From assembly GCA_003342895.1 (NCBI GenBank), contig PTFA01000024.1:7190580-7254579 (forward strand): DNA of 64,000 nucleotides. Direction: 5' to 3'. The stretch's first letter is position 1. Each line of letters starts with the position of its first letter. Of the stretch, positions 50,103 to 63,209 are shown piece by piece. The DNA comes from Casuarius casuarius. Taxonomy: Eukaryota > Chordata > Aves > Casuariiformes > Casuariidae. A program made the translations under genes and the position numbers. Under the pieces are notes generated by a model that did no database searches, was not told where the DNA came from, and worked only from the letters and a program-made list of their open reading frames with translations.

Positions 50103-51651
50103 TCATGGGATGGTGGTGGGCCCTGGCCACAGCCGCCAGCCCTGCTCCCAGGAGCTGCTCCCCACGTCCCACAGGCTCTGAGCCCAGCACTAAACCCGGT
50201 GAGGAGACATTCTCTAGGCCCTGACATCAACTCTACGGTGTAAAGCTCTTGGGCCCAAACTTTGCACTGAATACAACACACAAAACTGAATATATCCCAA
50301 TCCTCAGGTCAGATATCCTCTTAAAATCCTTTTCTCTTTCAAGAAATACGCTGTGCTCATACACCGATCTGTAGTATCATGACATTACAAGTCAGACTCT
50401 AGACTTTTGGGGGAAAGACTTTGTGGCTACCTATATTTATCAGAACATACTCTGTGTCTGGCTAAGATATAAAATGAATAATAAAGCCATTTTTTTCCAG
50501 ACTTTCAGGATCTTTCTAATTTTGAAAGTTCCAAGAAAAAGACATGCTTTTGGATTCCCACCTCCTCTCTTTTCTTTTAATCTTTTCTCAGAAATGTAGT
50601 AAGTGGAGGAGGGAACAAAAACCACTTTCTTACAACAACAAAGTTTTACACTTTCGAGAGCAAAACTTTTACCTACCTATTCCCGTCTCATGTGCTATCA
50701 CATTTAAAACAGATTGCCCACTCCTCAGAGCAGAGACACCACACTTAGTTCTGTTCTCAGTTACAAAGGGATTGAAAAAGATGTTCCTCTCTCTGGCTTC
50801 AGTGCCATTAAGTCAGGACAAAATGATCAAAAAAATCAGAGATATGAAAGAATCAGGCCTATGTTCAAATGGCCACATGAGATCACAGTCAAAACTCAGT
50901 AATAAGTAAATATAGAAGTTGGACTATTGCCTAACGAAGATGTACACAGATCTTGATTGCTAGGGTCCTCAATAAAAAGGAGATTCCACATACAATGCTA
51001 TATACCAGCACACCCCTCTCAAATGTTTTGCAGTTTGCAGTTCATGAGGGTTCATATTTATCCAAAGCTCCCAGGGTACTGTGGACATCTGGTATATAGA
51101 GTACAGGCTCTCAGCTACCAGAAGATATACCCAATCCTCCAGAGCCCTGCTCAATACCTTTGCATTGAAGGTGAGAAATCTTATAAGGAAAATTGCAATA
51201 GAGAAAACATCCAGCAACTCTTTAATGCAAGGAAGGACTCCCGACCAGTTGTCTAAATATTGGCTTTTGTGGATTGCACAGCAAAGCTTTAAACCTCCTT
51301 GCACTGTGACTATGAAAATGGTGTTCAGGCACCTTGATACTTTGCATCTGTTATGCATTTACTTTTCAAAAGTCTCCAAGAAAATAAAAATGTCAGTTTT
51401 CATCTTGTGCACCATTTGGTTCAGGCATTTTAGATCTGGCAGCTTAATCTCACAGATCTGGCAGTTTAGCCTTACTGTGTTTTTCACTTCAGAAAAAAAA
51501 CCCTCCTCTTTAATACCTAGCACTGTGCTAAATGAAAACCTCCATGTAGGACCTAGTATGGTCCCAATTATTAATGTTGGCACAGGGATGCGTGCTGAGG
51601 AAACTGACTTCTGGGTTCTAAAAGAGAAGACAGACATAACTCACATGTGGA
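50103..51651. other. Non-coding stretch with chance-looking long frames
   Basis: Unique-looking DNA. Frames of 121 codons (50,544-50,909 plus), 129 codons (50,969-51,358 minus) and the first two thirds of a 283-codon plus frame overlap here on opposite strands. None has a recognised family. Confidence 0.5.
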
Positions 51652-51932
51652 GATCACAGAATCACAGAATGGTTGAGGTTGGAAGGGACCTCTGGCGATC
51701 ATCTAGTCCAACCCCCCTGCTCAAGCAGGGTCACCTAGAGCATGTTGCACAGGATCACGTCCAGGCGGGTTTTGAATATCTCCCGGGAAGGAGACTCCAC
51801 CACCTCTCTGGGCAACCTGTGCCAGTGCTCAGTCACCCTCACAGTAAAGAAGTTTCTCCTCATATTCAGACAGACCTTCCTGTGTTTCAGTTTGTGCCCG
51901 TTGCCTCTTGTGCTATTGCTGGGCAGCACTGA
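51081..51932 (+). other. 283-codon open frame, probably not a gene
   Basis: This is the longest open frame in the window. Residues 1 to about 190 come from unique-looking DNA and are rich in Ser, Leu, Ile and Lys with no motif I recognise. The remainder is the antisense strand of the CR1 element at 51,652-52,487, which is known to leave such frames open by chance. No promoter, poly-A signal in a sensible place or splice evidence was seen. It is most likely fortuitous; a lineage-specific transcript cannot be excluded from sequence alone. Confidence 0.3.
51432..51475. repeat. 22-bp imperfect tandem pair
   Basis: Two adjacent 22-base units both starting 'agatctggcag' and diverging mainly in their second half. 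Confidence 0.8.
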
Positions 51933-52487
51933 AAATAGTCTGGTCCCATCCTCTTGACACCCTCCATTTAGATATTTGTAGGTATTGATAAGATCCCCTC
52001 AGTCTTCTCTTCTCCAGGCTAAACAGGCCCAGCTCTCTCAGCCTTTCCTCATAAGAGACATGCTCCAGTCCCCTAATGATCTCCATAGCCCTCAGCTGGA
52101 CTCTCTCCAGTAGCTCCATGTCTCTCTCGTACTGGAGAGCCCAGAATTGGACACAGTACTCCAGATCTGGCCTGACCAGGGCTGAGTATAGAGGGAGGTT
52201 AGCATCTTCCTAATGTGCCCCAGGATACCACTGGCCTTCTTGGCCACAAGGGCACATTGCTGGCTCGTGGTTAACTTGTTGTCCACCAGGACTCCCAGGT
52301 CCTTGGCAGAGCTCTCCATCAGGTCAGCCCCCAGCCTGTCCTGGTGCCTGGGGTTATTTCTCCCTGGGTGCAGGACCCTGCACTTGCCTTTGCTGAACTT
52401 CATGAGGTTCCTCTCCACCCATCTCTCCAGCCTGTCCAGGTCTCTGTACGGCAGCACAGCCCTCTGGTCTGTCAGCCAGATCATATC
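51652..52487 (-). mobile_element. CR1 LINE 3' end, 5'-truncated
   Basis: On the minus strand this runs from the polymerase thumb region of ORF2 (a Leu-Asp-Arg-Leu-Glu-Arg-Trp block near 52,430, then Asn-Leu-Met-Lys-Phe, a Lys-Cys-Arg-Val-Leu-His block and Leu-Gly-Val-Leu-Val-Asp near 52,290) through the [10 protein letters not shown] block near 52,040 and the Arg-Leu-Pro-Arg-Glu-Val-Val-Glu block near 51,805. It then reaches the short 3' UTR and terminal 'gattctgtgat' tail units at 51,652-51,670. Only about 0.84 kb remains; ORF1, the endonuclease and the catalytic Phe-Ala-Asp-Asp region are absent, as usual for truncated insertions. Frameshifts split the frame (52,484-52,092, 52,119-51,913 and 51,929-51,735). 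This is the youngest-looking element here and the strongest evidence for a bird source. Confidence 0.97.
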
Positions 52488-52559
52488 ATAACGGAAGCCT
52501 CATCTCCACACTGCGTTACACCCTTCTCCTCAGTCAAGATCATGTTGTATCTCCTCTTA

Positions 52560-52668
52560 GCCTGCAAACTCCTGGGAGCTAGGATGCTTGTTGTATGCAT
52601 TCAGTCACAGCTTTGCACAACAGGGCCCTGATCTACAGTGAGAGTCATGAAGGCGGTAACAACAATAT
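52560..52668 (+). repeat. Ancient amniote interspersed repeat tail
   Basis: Contains 'gcctgcaaactcctggga' followed by 'gcacaacagggccctgatct' and 'ggcggtaacaacaatatt'. This matches the order of a widespread old repeat end that I recall from reptile and bird genomes (a 'gtaagctcct... cacaatggggccctgatc' type of tail, probably from an ancient LINE or SINE). The name is not recalled and the edges are approximate. Confidence 0.5.
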
Positions 52669-53454
52669 TGGTTTTTCAGTGCCAGTTACTTCAGAGACTC
52701 TCACTTAGGTGTTACATCTCCCTGATGCAACTGTATCAAGGGAAAAGTCTCTTTGCCAGTTGGGACATCACCTGACATGTGCAGAGTGCCTGAACCAGGT
52801 CCAGCTGGGAAGTATGGTTAGCTTGTTTCTGCACTTGGACTCACAAACCCTATAGAATAGCAAGTTGGGGATGTGTGCTTAGATGTACATTTTCATCTGC
52901 ATTTTATTAAATAGCCTTTCTGTGACTTGTAGCTATATTAGTGCAGTTACGAAGGCCAAAAGACATGTTTCCTTTCTGTATCTCTTCATCAAAAGCCTAT
53001 AGACAAATGCAAACACAAAACTAGTTTTCATCTGCCACTTGTTAGCTGATGGTGGTATATTTACTGGCTTTGCTATGTAATAAATCTCCTGGCTGTGGCT
53101 TATTATTGTTAGTGTCTATTTTCAATTATTCATAGAAACCAGAAGTGTAAAATTCTGATTATGGTAGTTGCAAAAAGAAATTACAGACCACCATGTATCA
53201 GACAGTATAATATGGGATTTAAGTCTGTTATGTATTATCTTCACTCAGATAAATCAGAACATTGCATTTCACAAGCCATTCTCAGGCTTTCTTAGCAGCT
53301 GACAAAATTTGTTATAGAAAATGGAGCAATCACTGCCACATAGACATGAAGATATGCCACTCATAGACCAGTGTTATTGTGCTTTCCATACTATCCATCA
53401 TGTCTTTTTTCCACGTATCTTGTTTTAACTTTGTATTTTTTAGGCTTTGTTTGG

Positions 53455-53455
<1 letters not shown>
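52669..53455. other. Unique non-coding stretch, no gene seen
   Basis: AT-rich sequence with no recognisable gene or repeat. Confidence 0.6.
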
Positions 53456-53486
<31 letters not shown>

Positions 53487-53496
53487 NNNNNNNNNN
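53456..53496. other. Poly-T run ending in an assembly gap
   Basis: At least 31 T followed by 10 N (53,487-53,496). The true length of the homopolymer, and any sequence lost behind it, is unknown. Reading frames that cross it are meaningless. Confidence 0.97.
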
Positions 53497-56400
53497 CAGC
53501 TTCACATCAAATTGTCCATAGATGCACAGCTCCTTGTCTCACACTTATTGAGATCCTGATAAAATATGTAAGTTAATGTTTTCCTTCAATGATTATGGAT
53601 TTATTAACATTGAATTCTGCCTGCTACCTTCTCACTCAATTCACTCTGCCGCACGTGAATCTGACCCTTGTTTGCTCTTCCAGTTCAAAGTTAGATCAAG
53701 GCTCAACACAGCGAATGAGTTCAGGGAAACAAAAGTGATGTCCCCTTCTGTTTCCCTGCACTTTTGTTGCCTTAGAAAAGGCTAGCCAGAGGGTAGCTTT
53801 CTGTTGATCTCCCACTGCAAAAATTCCCACCTTCTTCCATTCCATCCAAAACCACCTTTACTTGAAATGCTTGTAGCTCTGCCTGCCCTGACAATACAAA
53901 TACCTTATCTCTTTTCTGCATGGTGTGGAAGAAGGGGTCATATCAGCACATTCCTGCAATAACCTGTATCTTACTCATTTCCAAAACAGTAACATGTATT
54001 TGCGTTATATTACAAAGCAGGTGTTTAAGACAGCTCCCATAAAGCAAAATATCCAAGCATGTACTTAACTTTTAATGCCTTTTTTGGCATTTTCAAATTA
54101 GAAGCTCGATGAACGTTTTCAGATTGCAGTATTAAAAGGAAATTACAAAGCTGTGCAGCCCCTCAGTTTAAAAGCCTTGTCAATTTGTCATCCTGGGATT
54201 TCATGTCCATCAATCTTATCACTGAAACATGTTATGTTCAGAACAATCAATGAAGTGTCCTGTCTATAAGAGAATAATAGCTTGTAGAAATCTGAGACCA
54301 CTATTATAGATAGTGGTTGCTATAAACTAATAGATAGAAAACAAATGAAAGGGGAACAAGCAGCCCAGGAGAACCCCCAGAAAACAGATAAAAAAGCAAA
54401 AAGTCACTTGTCAAGCAAAAAGTAGAAATGAAATAGTGTTAGTAGGTGAAAACAAAGGATGATGGGTAACTGCAGGGTTACAGAAAAGCATACAGTTGAA
54501 AGAAAACATGAAATATAGATAACCAAAGGAACAGCATGCAATCTTCATGTAGGTGCTCATACTTTACGCTTCAGGCTTTTTGTCACTGGAAGTGAATCAA
54601 ATTTGCAACACAAGAAAGTATCCCCTCTCCCCTTCTATTTCTCATACAGCTCTGAGGAGGGTGAAACACAGACAAAGATTGAAAAGAAAAAACTCTCTTC
54701 TGTGAAAGCATTTGCAGTTTCTTTAGCATATTATTTTGACCAACACTAACATCTTGTTAAGCTTAGTACACATGGATTCTAGTGGATGGATGGCGCTAAA
54801 AATTTAAGTCATCTTTACCTACTAATGATATGTGAGCCTTTTCCCATATGAATACACCTCAAACTTGATCTAGAAGCAGAACTGCCATGGGTGAGATAAG
54901 TCAGCAATCAGAAGTCAGTGATTAACCAGTCTTTAGGTTTTTTGTTTAATTGTAAAAGAAACACCTGACCATCAGAAATTACAGATAAGCCAGTAATCAC
55001 TGTCAAAAAGTCCTGCAAAGAACCACAAGCATTAATGACTTTTAGTCATTTCAAGTTTACCAAAAGCAGCTGGCATTCAATTTGTAGGTAGACTATCACA
55101 GTTTAGGATTTACTTTTTTTCAGCTGGCTGAATTGGCAACGAGAGACAGAAGAGGTACATTGCCTACTACTTCTGCAGTTACAGGAGAGTAAGGAAAAAA
55201 AAGATTCCTCGCAACACACATGGTATTTAGAAGCCTAATTGCTGTTCATCTTCAATAGGAATTAAATTTTTAATAAACATCTGTGCCTCAGAAGTTTAAT
55301 TTCTATCAAAAAGCTAATGGCAGTTGGCCTCCTAAAGCCCATGGGTGCTCTTGAGAATCTCCCATGGAGTCTGAAAATAAGACTTCTACATTTATTACAT
55401 TATGTATAAACTATTGAGGATACACAGCAATGTGTTTATTTCATCTCTCATGTGTTATCAACCAATAAAATCAGATGTTACTGCACACCCTGCTAACTAA
55501 GATCCCTCACAACAGAAATGCTGTAATATGGGAATCCCCTTTGGCTTTCATAAATTCAATACAAACCTGAAGCCTGCAGATTCAGCAAGGTTGCCTGTGG
55601 TAATGTCACTGGCCTTGCAGGGCAAGAGCATTGATTTGTTTCACTCGGGTGAAGACAGAAGCGCCAGAAGAGCAGGGATCGTGTGCGGAGGTCACTGACG
55701 TGCAGTCACAGGCTAGAATGCAAGCAGATACTGTTCCCGTCACATTTGGAAGAAAAGACGGTTGACCGATATGCATGAAATGGTCTCCGGCTTGGTGTGC
55801 TCCTACCAGATCACCTTACAGAGTCAGCAGAAGTATCCGTCACTATTGTGAAAGAGTGCAGCGTGCATAAACCTCAAACAACAACATGCAGAAATAGCAG
55901 TATGCCAAGTTAAAATCTATTTCCACCTGTGAAAGGCCTGACGGTTGTTTTCAGCTGGCAGAGACATCATTCATCTCGATACTTCATGATATGAATAGTT
56001 ACATGAAGACAGAGCACTTGGCTTTGTAAAAGCCACAAATAAAGAGTCTTCCTGCTCTAAGAGAGTCTACTTCCTGCATTGTCGGTGATTCAGTACAGGT
56101 GCTTACACCTTGCTCTTTGCAGTGGTACCTGAGCACTAACACCACAGTGACTATTGAATCTGATTCACTGACATGTTTCTTCTCTGCGGAAGGAAGGGCT
56201 ATGTACAGTCTTAGTTTGCCTAATCCTCTGTTAATGTAATGTCTTCGCTATCATTTTGTCTAATACCAAATTGAAGAAATGTACTGGGTGGTCCAGCGGT
56301 GTGGTTTGAGGAGGTACTCAGATTTTTGTCGGCTGAGGGATGGCAGAGGAAATTCTCCCCACGCAGGTGAACCTTCCCCTTACGGTAGACGCTTCCCTGT

Positions 56401-57028
56401 GCCTCACGGAAGTGTCCAGCAAGGACTTTCTGGCAGAGTTTGAGAAGACCATCTAAGCATCCTGCTCCCAAATCAGAAAGGCTATTTTTCCAAGTTTGAA
56501 TTAAAAACATTAAAAACAAAACAATAGAATTATCACACCCCAGAGAGGCTCTGGCATATGTTTTATATGCCATAACATCTGGCTGGATCTGGGCCTTCAC
56601 ATGGGACATGTCTACGCTGCAAGTGAAAGCAAGATTTCTAACAGAGGCATCCCCAAGCTAAGTTTAACCTACACAGCTCAACACAGCAATTAAAACACAG
56701 GTCTGCCAGAGACACTGAACAAATATTGAGATTTCTAGCAGAAGCTCAAATTGCATCCGACACATTTTGCTGCTGCTGTTATCCAGACTCCGTTAAAACT
56801 AGAACATCTGTGTCCTCTCCACTAACAACGCACCTTCTTTTGAAGGTAGACATTTCCTTAAACAAGGAATTGCTATGTTTTTCCCCCTTCAGTCATAACA
56901 CATAATCTGTTCATCGCCTAAGGTAAAACTATGTCTTCCTCTGGAGCTTTGCTTTTTATGAAACTCCAGAACTGTTAATAACCAACACTGGGACAACCTA
57001 AAGTCCAGTCCAAGTCTGTTTTCAAAAA
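53497..57028. other. Unique non-coding stretch, no gene seen
   Basis: No gene supported. A 129-codon minus frame (56,220-56,609) is open in moderately GC-richer DNA but matches nothing I know. The flanking 'atgtctacgctgcaagtg' at about 56,608-56,625 faintly resembles an old repeat of reptiles. A cluster of CpG near 55,640-55,780 is small. Confidence 0.5.
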
Positions 57029-57215
57029 NTGGCTCAGCATATTACCTACACCTTTGTCTCATACAGATGATTCTTCTTAGAGCATCACAGAAATGAACCC
57101 TTCTTCCTTTCTCCCAGTGCTTACAACTGAGATGCTCGCCTTCCAAGGCTGGTATTTCCAACAGGTTTTGGAAGAAGGGCTGACTGCCATCCCCCTCCAG
57201 AACTGACTGCTGACN
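57029..57215. other. Stretch bounded by two ambiguous bases
   Basis: Single N at 57,029 and at 57,215. The 88-codon minus frame (57,042-57,308) crosses the second one and is not reliable. Confidence 0.95.
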
Positions 57216-60096
57216 CTCATCTCTCAGGCAAGCAAAGGGTGTGACCCTCCATTTAGGAGGGAAAGGTCTGTGCACCTGCAGCTCTGAGAACTGGACTTCT
57301 TTAAGCACAGTCTTTCAAAAATGCTGGCATAAATAGCATTGCCCTTACTAAGATGTAGCTTGGGCCTCTCCTAGAAACAGAACTTTCTGCTTCTTTCACC
57401 ACTTTTGCAATGCATCATCAAAATGTTTACACAGAAGTGCCACTGCTGCAGTATATTTTAGTTGGAAAGCTCTGAAAAGACAGTCTGGGGAAATTTGCCT
57501 ATTTTCATTTGCAAATCAAAGATTTCCAAAACTCAGAGGCTCAAGGTATCTTGAGCAACCAGACTCAGGCTATGCAGACACACATCTGCATGCACACCAG
57601 AAGCAAATGAACAACAGAAATCCAAAGAAATGGAATAGGATAGAAGCAGAGGAAGAAGTTTTTGTCTAGAGATGTGTTGTGTAAAGTGCAAGAAGGAAAT
57701 CTGCTCTTCTCAGCTGTTTCTCATATCTATTTCTATACATTAATAAAAACACATTGCAGAAATCTCATGACTTCCCTTTGACTCATCTCTGCATTTACAT
57801 GAAAAGCAGTTTCCTACTCAAAAGTAAGAGTTCTTCTACTACTTAGTTGCTCTCCCCAAAACGGGGGGAAATTTAAATGCTTTATCTACTTGACACAAGG
57901 AAATAATTCTCCTGTAATTTGCACACTAATGCAGTAGAAGCCCCCCCACCCACCTTGCCTAGCTGAGGTTTACAGAGGCTACTGTTAGAAATTTTAAAGA
58001 AAAATACATAAAGGAGCCCTTAACTGGGAACAGTCTTTCAATGTGTAGTCAGTTAATAAGACAAGATTTACTCTAGACAAGTATTAGTTTTTCTTTCCTC
58101 CATGAGAATTTTAATCTTATTTTCCAATTTAAAGATCTCAAAAGCCAGAAGAGATGATGGGAAGACACTAGGCATAAATAGTTCATTCGCTTCTCAGTCA
58201 CACTGGGGCAATGCAGCTTTATCAACCTGATGAACTCCCCTGCTTGTTATGGACATGTATAGATTGGACCGCTAGCTGGGGCAAATCACAGTGATCTGAT
58301 GACTTTATTGGACCTGCACCAGTCTGTGGTCTTTATGAATCCAGCTCTCCTACTTTATATACTAAATGGCAAAATCACAGTGAAAGCCAGTAAAACCCAC
58401 AGTTGTTTCACCATTGACCACACTGGGGCCACGCTGCTTCCTACAATGGAGACTTTGAGTTAAACCCTATCTGATTCACAAATAATTTTACAGTGTGTGA
58501 GATTACATTTAAAAATAACCCCCATGTATTAGATATTATTCTGATTTAATGGCAAACTAATGACCATGCTACTCTGATTTCAGTATTATTCAATGCTTTA
58601 TTCCTGTGGTACTTAATTTCCTATCAGTGATGTGCTGAGTCTATTCAGATGGCTTTACAGACTATGACAGTGCCAAAATAATTCTTCATTTAAAACATTA
58701 ACTTCTATATTTTCTTTAAAATGTTCTGATCTCCAAGCATTTTTCTTATTCATTCTAAGTTAGTAAAAATTAAACAGACTATTGCTTTTATTGGTGTATT
58801 AGATTCAGTTTCTAATGTGGTTACTAAAGGAAATGCTTTGTTGAAGAGCTTGCATTATTTATCTGAAAGAATAATGAAATCATAATTACTGTGCACTTGT
58901 GGTACCAGATGAATTTCAAACGGAGAAATTCTCTTATTCCTCCCTGAAATACAAGGGGTATTTCAGGATCAGGGCTAAGGCACCAGCATTATCGTATTAA
59001 TAAGTTACCCTCTAATTAAAGGCACAGATCAAATTTTTAAAAAGTGGCATGGTATTGCATGAAATATATCTACAAAGTTCTTCTCTACCAGCTTTTGCTG
59101 GCCTCCAGATTTCTCCCATGATTCCCATCTCAGTATAAATGAATTTATATCCTTTCCCACCAGGTGCAATTCCAGAAGATGCCAGCATCCCAAGTCCACC
59201 TCCCTCAAGCTAGACAAAGGTGATGCAGTATCAAGTTAGTACCACCATAAAAGCTTCCTAAAACCACATAGGAAACCTTTGCCAAAGGAGAGGGAAATAG
59301 ATCGTTTAGCCAGAGCATCCTCTGTAGAGGAGATTAGGGATACTGCTTCATTCCTTGTCTGATCAACATTTAATGCACTTAGCCTTCCACCTGATCTGAG
59401 GTTTAATTCTGACTGAAATCCATCTTTCCTAAGCAGATATAACAAGGATGCTGTAGATTAATGTTGCCTTTTCAGAAGCTATTCTATTGCTGACAAAGGG
59501 TGAAGACATCAGAATCACTACTCATTTAATTAGTTTTCAGATTAGATCTCCCCCTTTCTCCTCCCTTATGATGTACAATGCTGTAGGATGGAAACTGAGC
59601 TCAAGATTTTGCTCTGCAAGTCCAAGAAATAGCATATGATCACCAAGTATAAAAAGCTTTTACAGCTCTGTTTCATGGACTCGAATAGTCTGTGCAATGA
59701 TGTCTGAAGCTTCCTATTTTCCACCCTCACTGCAGAGGTGAGCTCCGTTCTCATGGAGCAACTACTGAAGCACTGAAAATTACAGCCCCCATATTAAATA
59801 ATAATAATAGTAATAATGAGTTGTTTCAATAGTAGCAGTTTGCTTTTTTTGTTCTGGGCTGCAATCTGTAATGGTTCAGGATGAGAACCATGATAATTGC
59901 CTCAACTTGCCCCACTTAAGAACTGCAGCCCTTATCTACCAAAATCTGAGTATTGCTTTTCCTTGGCATATCCCAGTAGAATAAAATCAGACAAGATATG
60001 TTAGAGTGCTTTATGTACAAGACTCTGTGCTCCCCTTGTCTTTTGAAGGTGTAACAAGGATTTCCTCTTCTAAAACTAAAACACGTAGGACATTTT
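57216..60096. other. Unique AT-rich stretch, no gene seen
   Basis: Includes a short AAT-type run (59,796-59,818) and a C-rich run near 57,943-57,954. The 58,440-58,940 part lacks repeat signatures and could be conserved non-coding DNA, which is untestable here. No gene is seen. Confidence 0.55.
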
Positions 60097-60194
60097 GGCC
60101 CTGATTCAGCAAAGCACTTCAGCGTCCATTAAAAATCCATTAACTTCAATGGCATAATAGTTAACACATAGAAAGCACTTTGCTGAATAAAGGC
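60097..60194. repeat. Palindromic MITE-like element
   Basis: The left arm gattcagcaaagcactt (60,103-60,119) and the right arm aagcactttgctgaata (60,174-60,190) are inverted repeats agreeing at 14 of 17 positions, around a centre containing 'ttaacttcaatgg'. This matches from memory a very common palindromic repeat of reptile and bird genomes, probably derived from a non-autonomous DNA transposon. It is old, non-coding and complete or nearly so. Confidence 0.7.
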
Positions 60195-63100
60195 TCTTTA
60201 GTCAGATCAACAAATGAAACCTAAAAATTTGTTTTTCCAAAAAATTGAAAGATTTTTACACAGATGTCATTTTTCTTCACTATAAAATAATTTTGCATTG
60301 AACAACTACTGGATCTCATGCAAACACTGGCTATAATTTTTAGCCATTCCCATCTACTCTTAATTAATTCAGTTCTCATGATTCACAGCGCAAACTGTAA
60401 CCAAATTTTGAACTCTTGACACCTATAGAATAATCGTTTGCCACATTCTACTGCAGGCAGTTCTAAGACAGCTACACCTATCTATACTGCATATTAACTT
60501 CCTAATGGAGAAGAGTATTTTGTCATATATGATTTCTAAAGCATTCTGTTAAGCTTTTGCTTTAGAGATTACAGGCTATTCATATCCTGTTAGCTTTCTT
60601 AGATCAAATTAAACTGATATTATAGAATGTAATATGATATCTGCAAAGATACAAGTGTAATTTATCTCCACCTTGGGATGGCAGACTGTCAGCATTTCCA
60701 TACAAACAAAGGCTTGATACTCCTCTCACACAACTTCTACGTTGCTAAAATTTCACTAGCTTCTTTGGAGTTTCTCCAAGTGTTCACTCACAGAAGTAAC
60801 AGGAGAGTTAGGAATACTTCCCCCCTTCAAAGCATCAAAAGTAGAGTATCAGGGACCAGTTTCCTGGGTGGCAGCATGACAACAGCCATGGGAAAAATTT
60901 GAAATTCCTGAAATTGTATCCATTTCAAAGGCTAAATGGTTGTTTATAACCGTTGAACTTTTGAGCTCCCATAATTGGACTGGAGAAAAAAAATATTTTT
61001 TTCCCCACAAAAAATGTGAAAACACGCTCACATCTTCATTCTCCTTTAGGTTTTGCCCACTTCTAATAACATCATCATTGCAGTTATTAGAATTCATCAG
61101 AGACCTTCACTATCCCTCATTTCCCATTATAACAGCTCTCCCACTTCAGCTGGGAGAGACTGATGCCAGTTGCTTGCAGAATGAGCAGTTCTTCACAGTT
61201 CACATTCCACGTAGGGAGCATTTGGTCCTTTGTGCTATTCAAGCAACAACCTACTTGATCTGGATTAATTTGCTCTTAATCTTTCCAGAGTGCAAGGACA
61301 CAAAATGGACCTCCCAGGGATTCTTTAGCACTTAATTTCAATTCATAGCAGTAACTGATTAAAAAAGGAGTGATTCTGGTAACTCCCCCTACCCCCAGGT
61401 CATGTGCCACCAGGTGAGTGACAGTGCTGGTGCCAGGGTGGAGGCAACCCCTAAGTATGAGCATCAGCTAAGAGCAGGGCTTCAGCAGCACCAAGTAAAT
61501 TTAGCTTAAATAGCTGAGGATCAGCACTCTTACCAGAGCCAACTAAGCCAAGTGGAGGCTGTTGCCTCCAGGAGCATTTGCGCTCATGCAAGCACATAGC
61601 AGCCAGATCAGGGAGATGAAATGTTCTTCAGCGGTGGCTTTCTGATGGGACCAGATCCCTCTTCTGGCTTCTTTTGCCAGCTATAACAAGGATGCAGGAC
61701 TGGCCCTTCTGGATGCAGACTAGAGTTGGATCAGGCTGTGCTGATTGCAAAGCCACACACACTGAGCACTGCTGTTTCATAGAGGCTACCGCCCTGTTTC
61801 CCCAGCTCAGGGTGCAATAACACTATTTGTGGCCTACCATTCCTGCAATCAAAGTTTTGGGAAGTTTGACTGGCATAGCTTTCCCTACAGCTTCCACTTT
61901 ATTACTCATTTTTCTAAAAGCAATGTTTTGATTCTCCTAGATTGAAATCTTCCTCTGTGCAGAGGACCAGCACAAGATTTTTGCACAGCTCAGATATAAC
62001 TACCAAAATAAGCCATGGCCAAAATAGCTAGTATGTTGTCCTAGAAACTCAGCAGGACTTCAGCAGTACACAGTTTTGGTGTTCTTGGATGTATTTTACT
62101 AATAACTGCTTTTTCTCTATGTTTATACCACCACAAATAACCCTGCTAGAAGTTGCATCTGCAACATTTTGTCTTGTGGCAAATAAATATTTGTCTCTAG
62201 ACCAGAAAAACATAGATGTGTTTTGCAAGTGTGGTTAGTGTCCTATTAATGTCTAACAATAGAAGAGCTCATCCCATTCCCATTGGAGTCTGGGAGAACT
62301 GTATCCTCCAGTTCGACGGAAGAATTCTGGCATATGACCAATTTGCAAATTAGGACTCTGCTTCGCATCAGTGGCTGAATGTGAGCTAAGCCAGGTAGAA
62401 TTATTTCTGAAAATACAGAGGCATAGTTATACAGATCTTCTGGCTTGAATTTAAGCCAAATTTTCAAACATAGGCACCTAAATTCCTAAATCCACATAAG
62501 ACTTCTTCCTGTATACTCAAACTTTATAGATGTTAAACACTCAGAGTCTACAGACTTAATTATTTTAGAAGAGAAATAGAGAAAACATGACAGAAATTAA
62601 GGCTTTTGATTTATAATGAATTTTAATTTTCTTGCCATATATTTTAAATACATTTCAGTCTTACTGAAATAATAGAAGAATTCCCACTAATTTCAGCTGA
62701 ATCATATTTTCATTGACCATAAGAATTGTTATTTGGATGTTTGGGGTTTATTTTATGTGTAGTCATTTTCACTTACTTGAAACATTTGCATATTAACAAG
62801 TGTTGTGTATTTATCTTTTTGTATATTAACATATATATTCATCTTTTTGCTCATATGAGCACCTAATAAACACATTTGCAGCACCATTGTTAGGTTTACT
62901 CCAAAGGTCTTAATTCTGAGTTTATTCATGTTTAAAGTCTGCTTCCGCACCAATTCAATAAATACCAACATTCCCGTCAGCTTCCATGATACAGTATCAC
63001 ACTGATTCACTGAACGTAGGAATCTGTATTCTGGCTTCTATTGACACTATTTCAGAGATATTCTTTAACCTCATGCAGGCACTCCACAGCTGATTTGTGT

Positions 63101-63209
63101 GCACAGTTTAGAGGTGAAGGAGTGAATGGCGAGGAATAAGCAATGTGATAGTTATAAAAAAAGTCAGAACAGAAGTAGTCCTACATTGCATTAATACTTT
63201 CCATTTCGT
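60195..63209. other. Unique non-coding stretch, old-repeat trace near 62.46 kb
   Basis: No gene supported. The 131-codon plus frame (60,940-61,335) and the 82-codon minus frame opposite it look fortuitous. At about 62,455-62,493 'ccaaattttcaaacataggc' resembles one arm of an old palindromic repeat. 61,380-61,640 is slightly GC-richer without other signals. Confidence 0.55.

Noticed and set aside
52092..52631. Frames of 92-95 codons on the plus strand near 52.2-52.6 kb
   Set aside because: Antisense to the CR1 reverse transcriptase region or running out of it.
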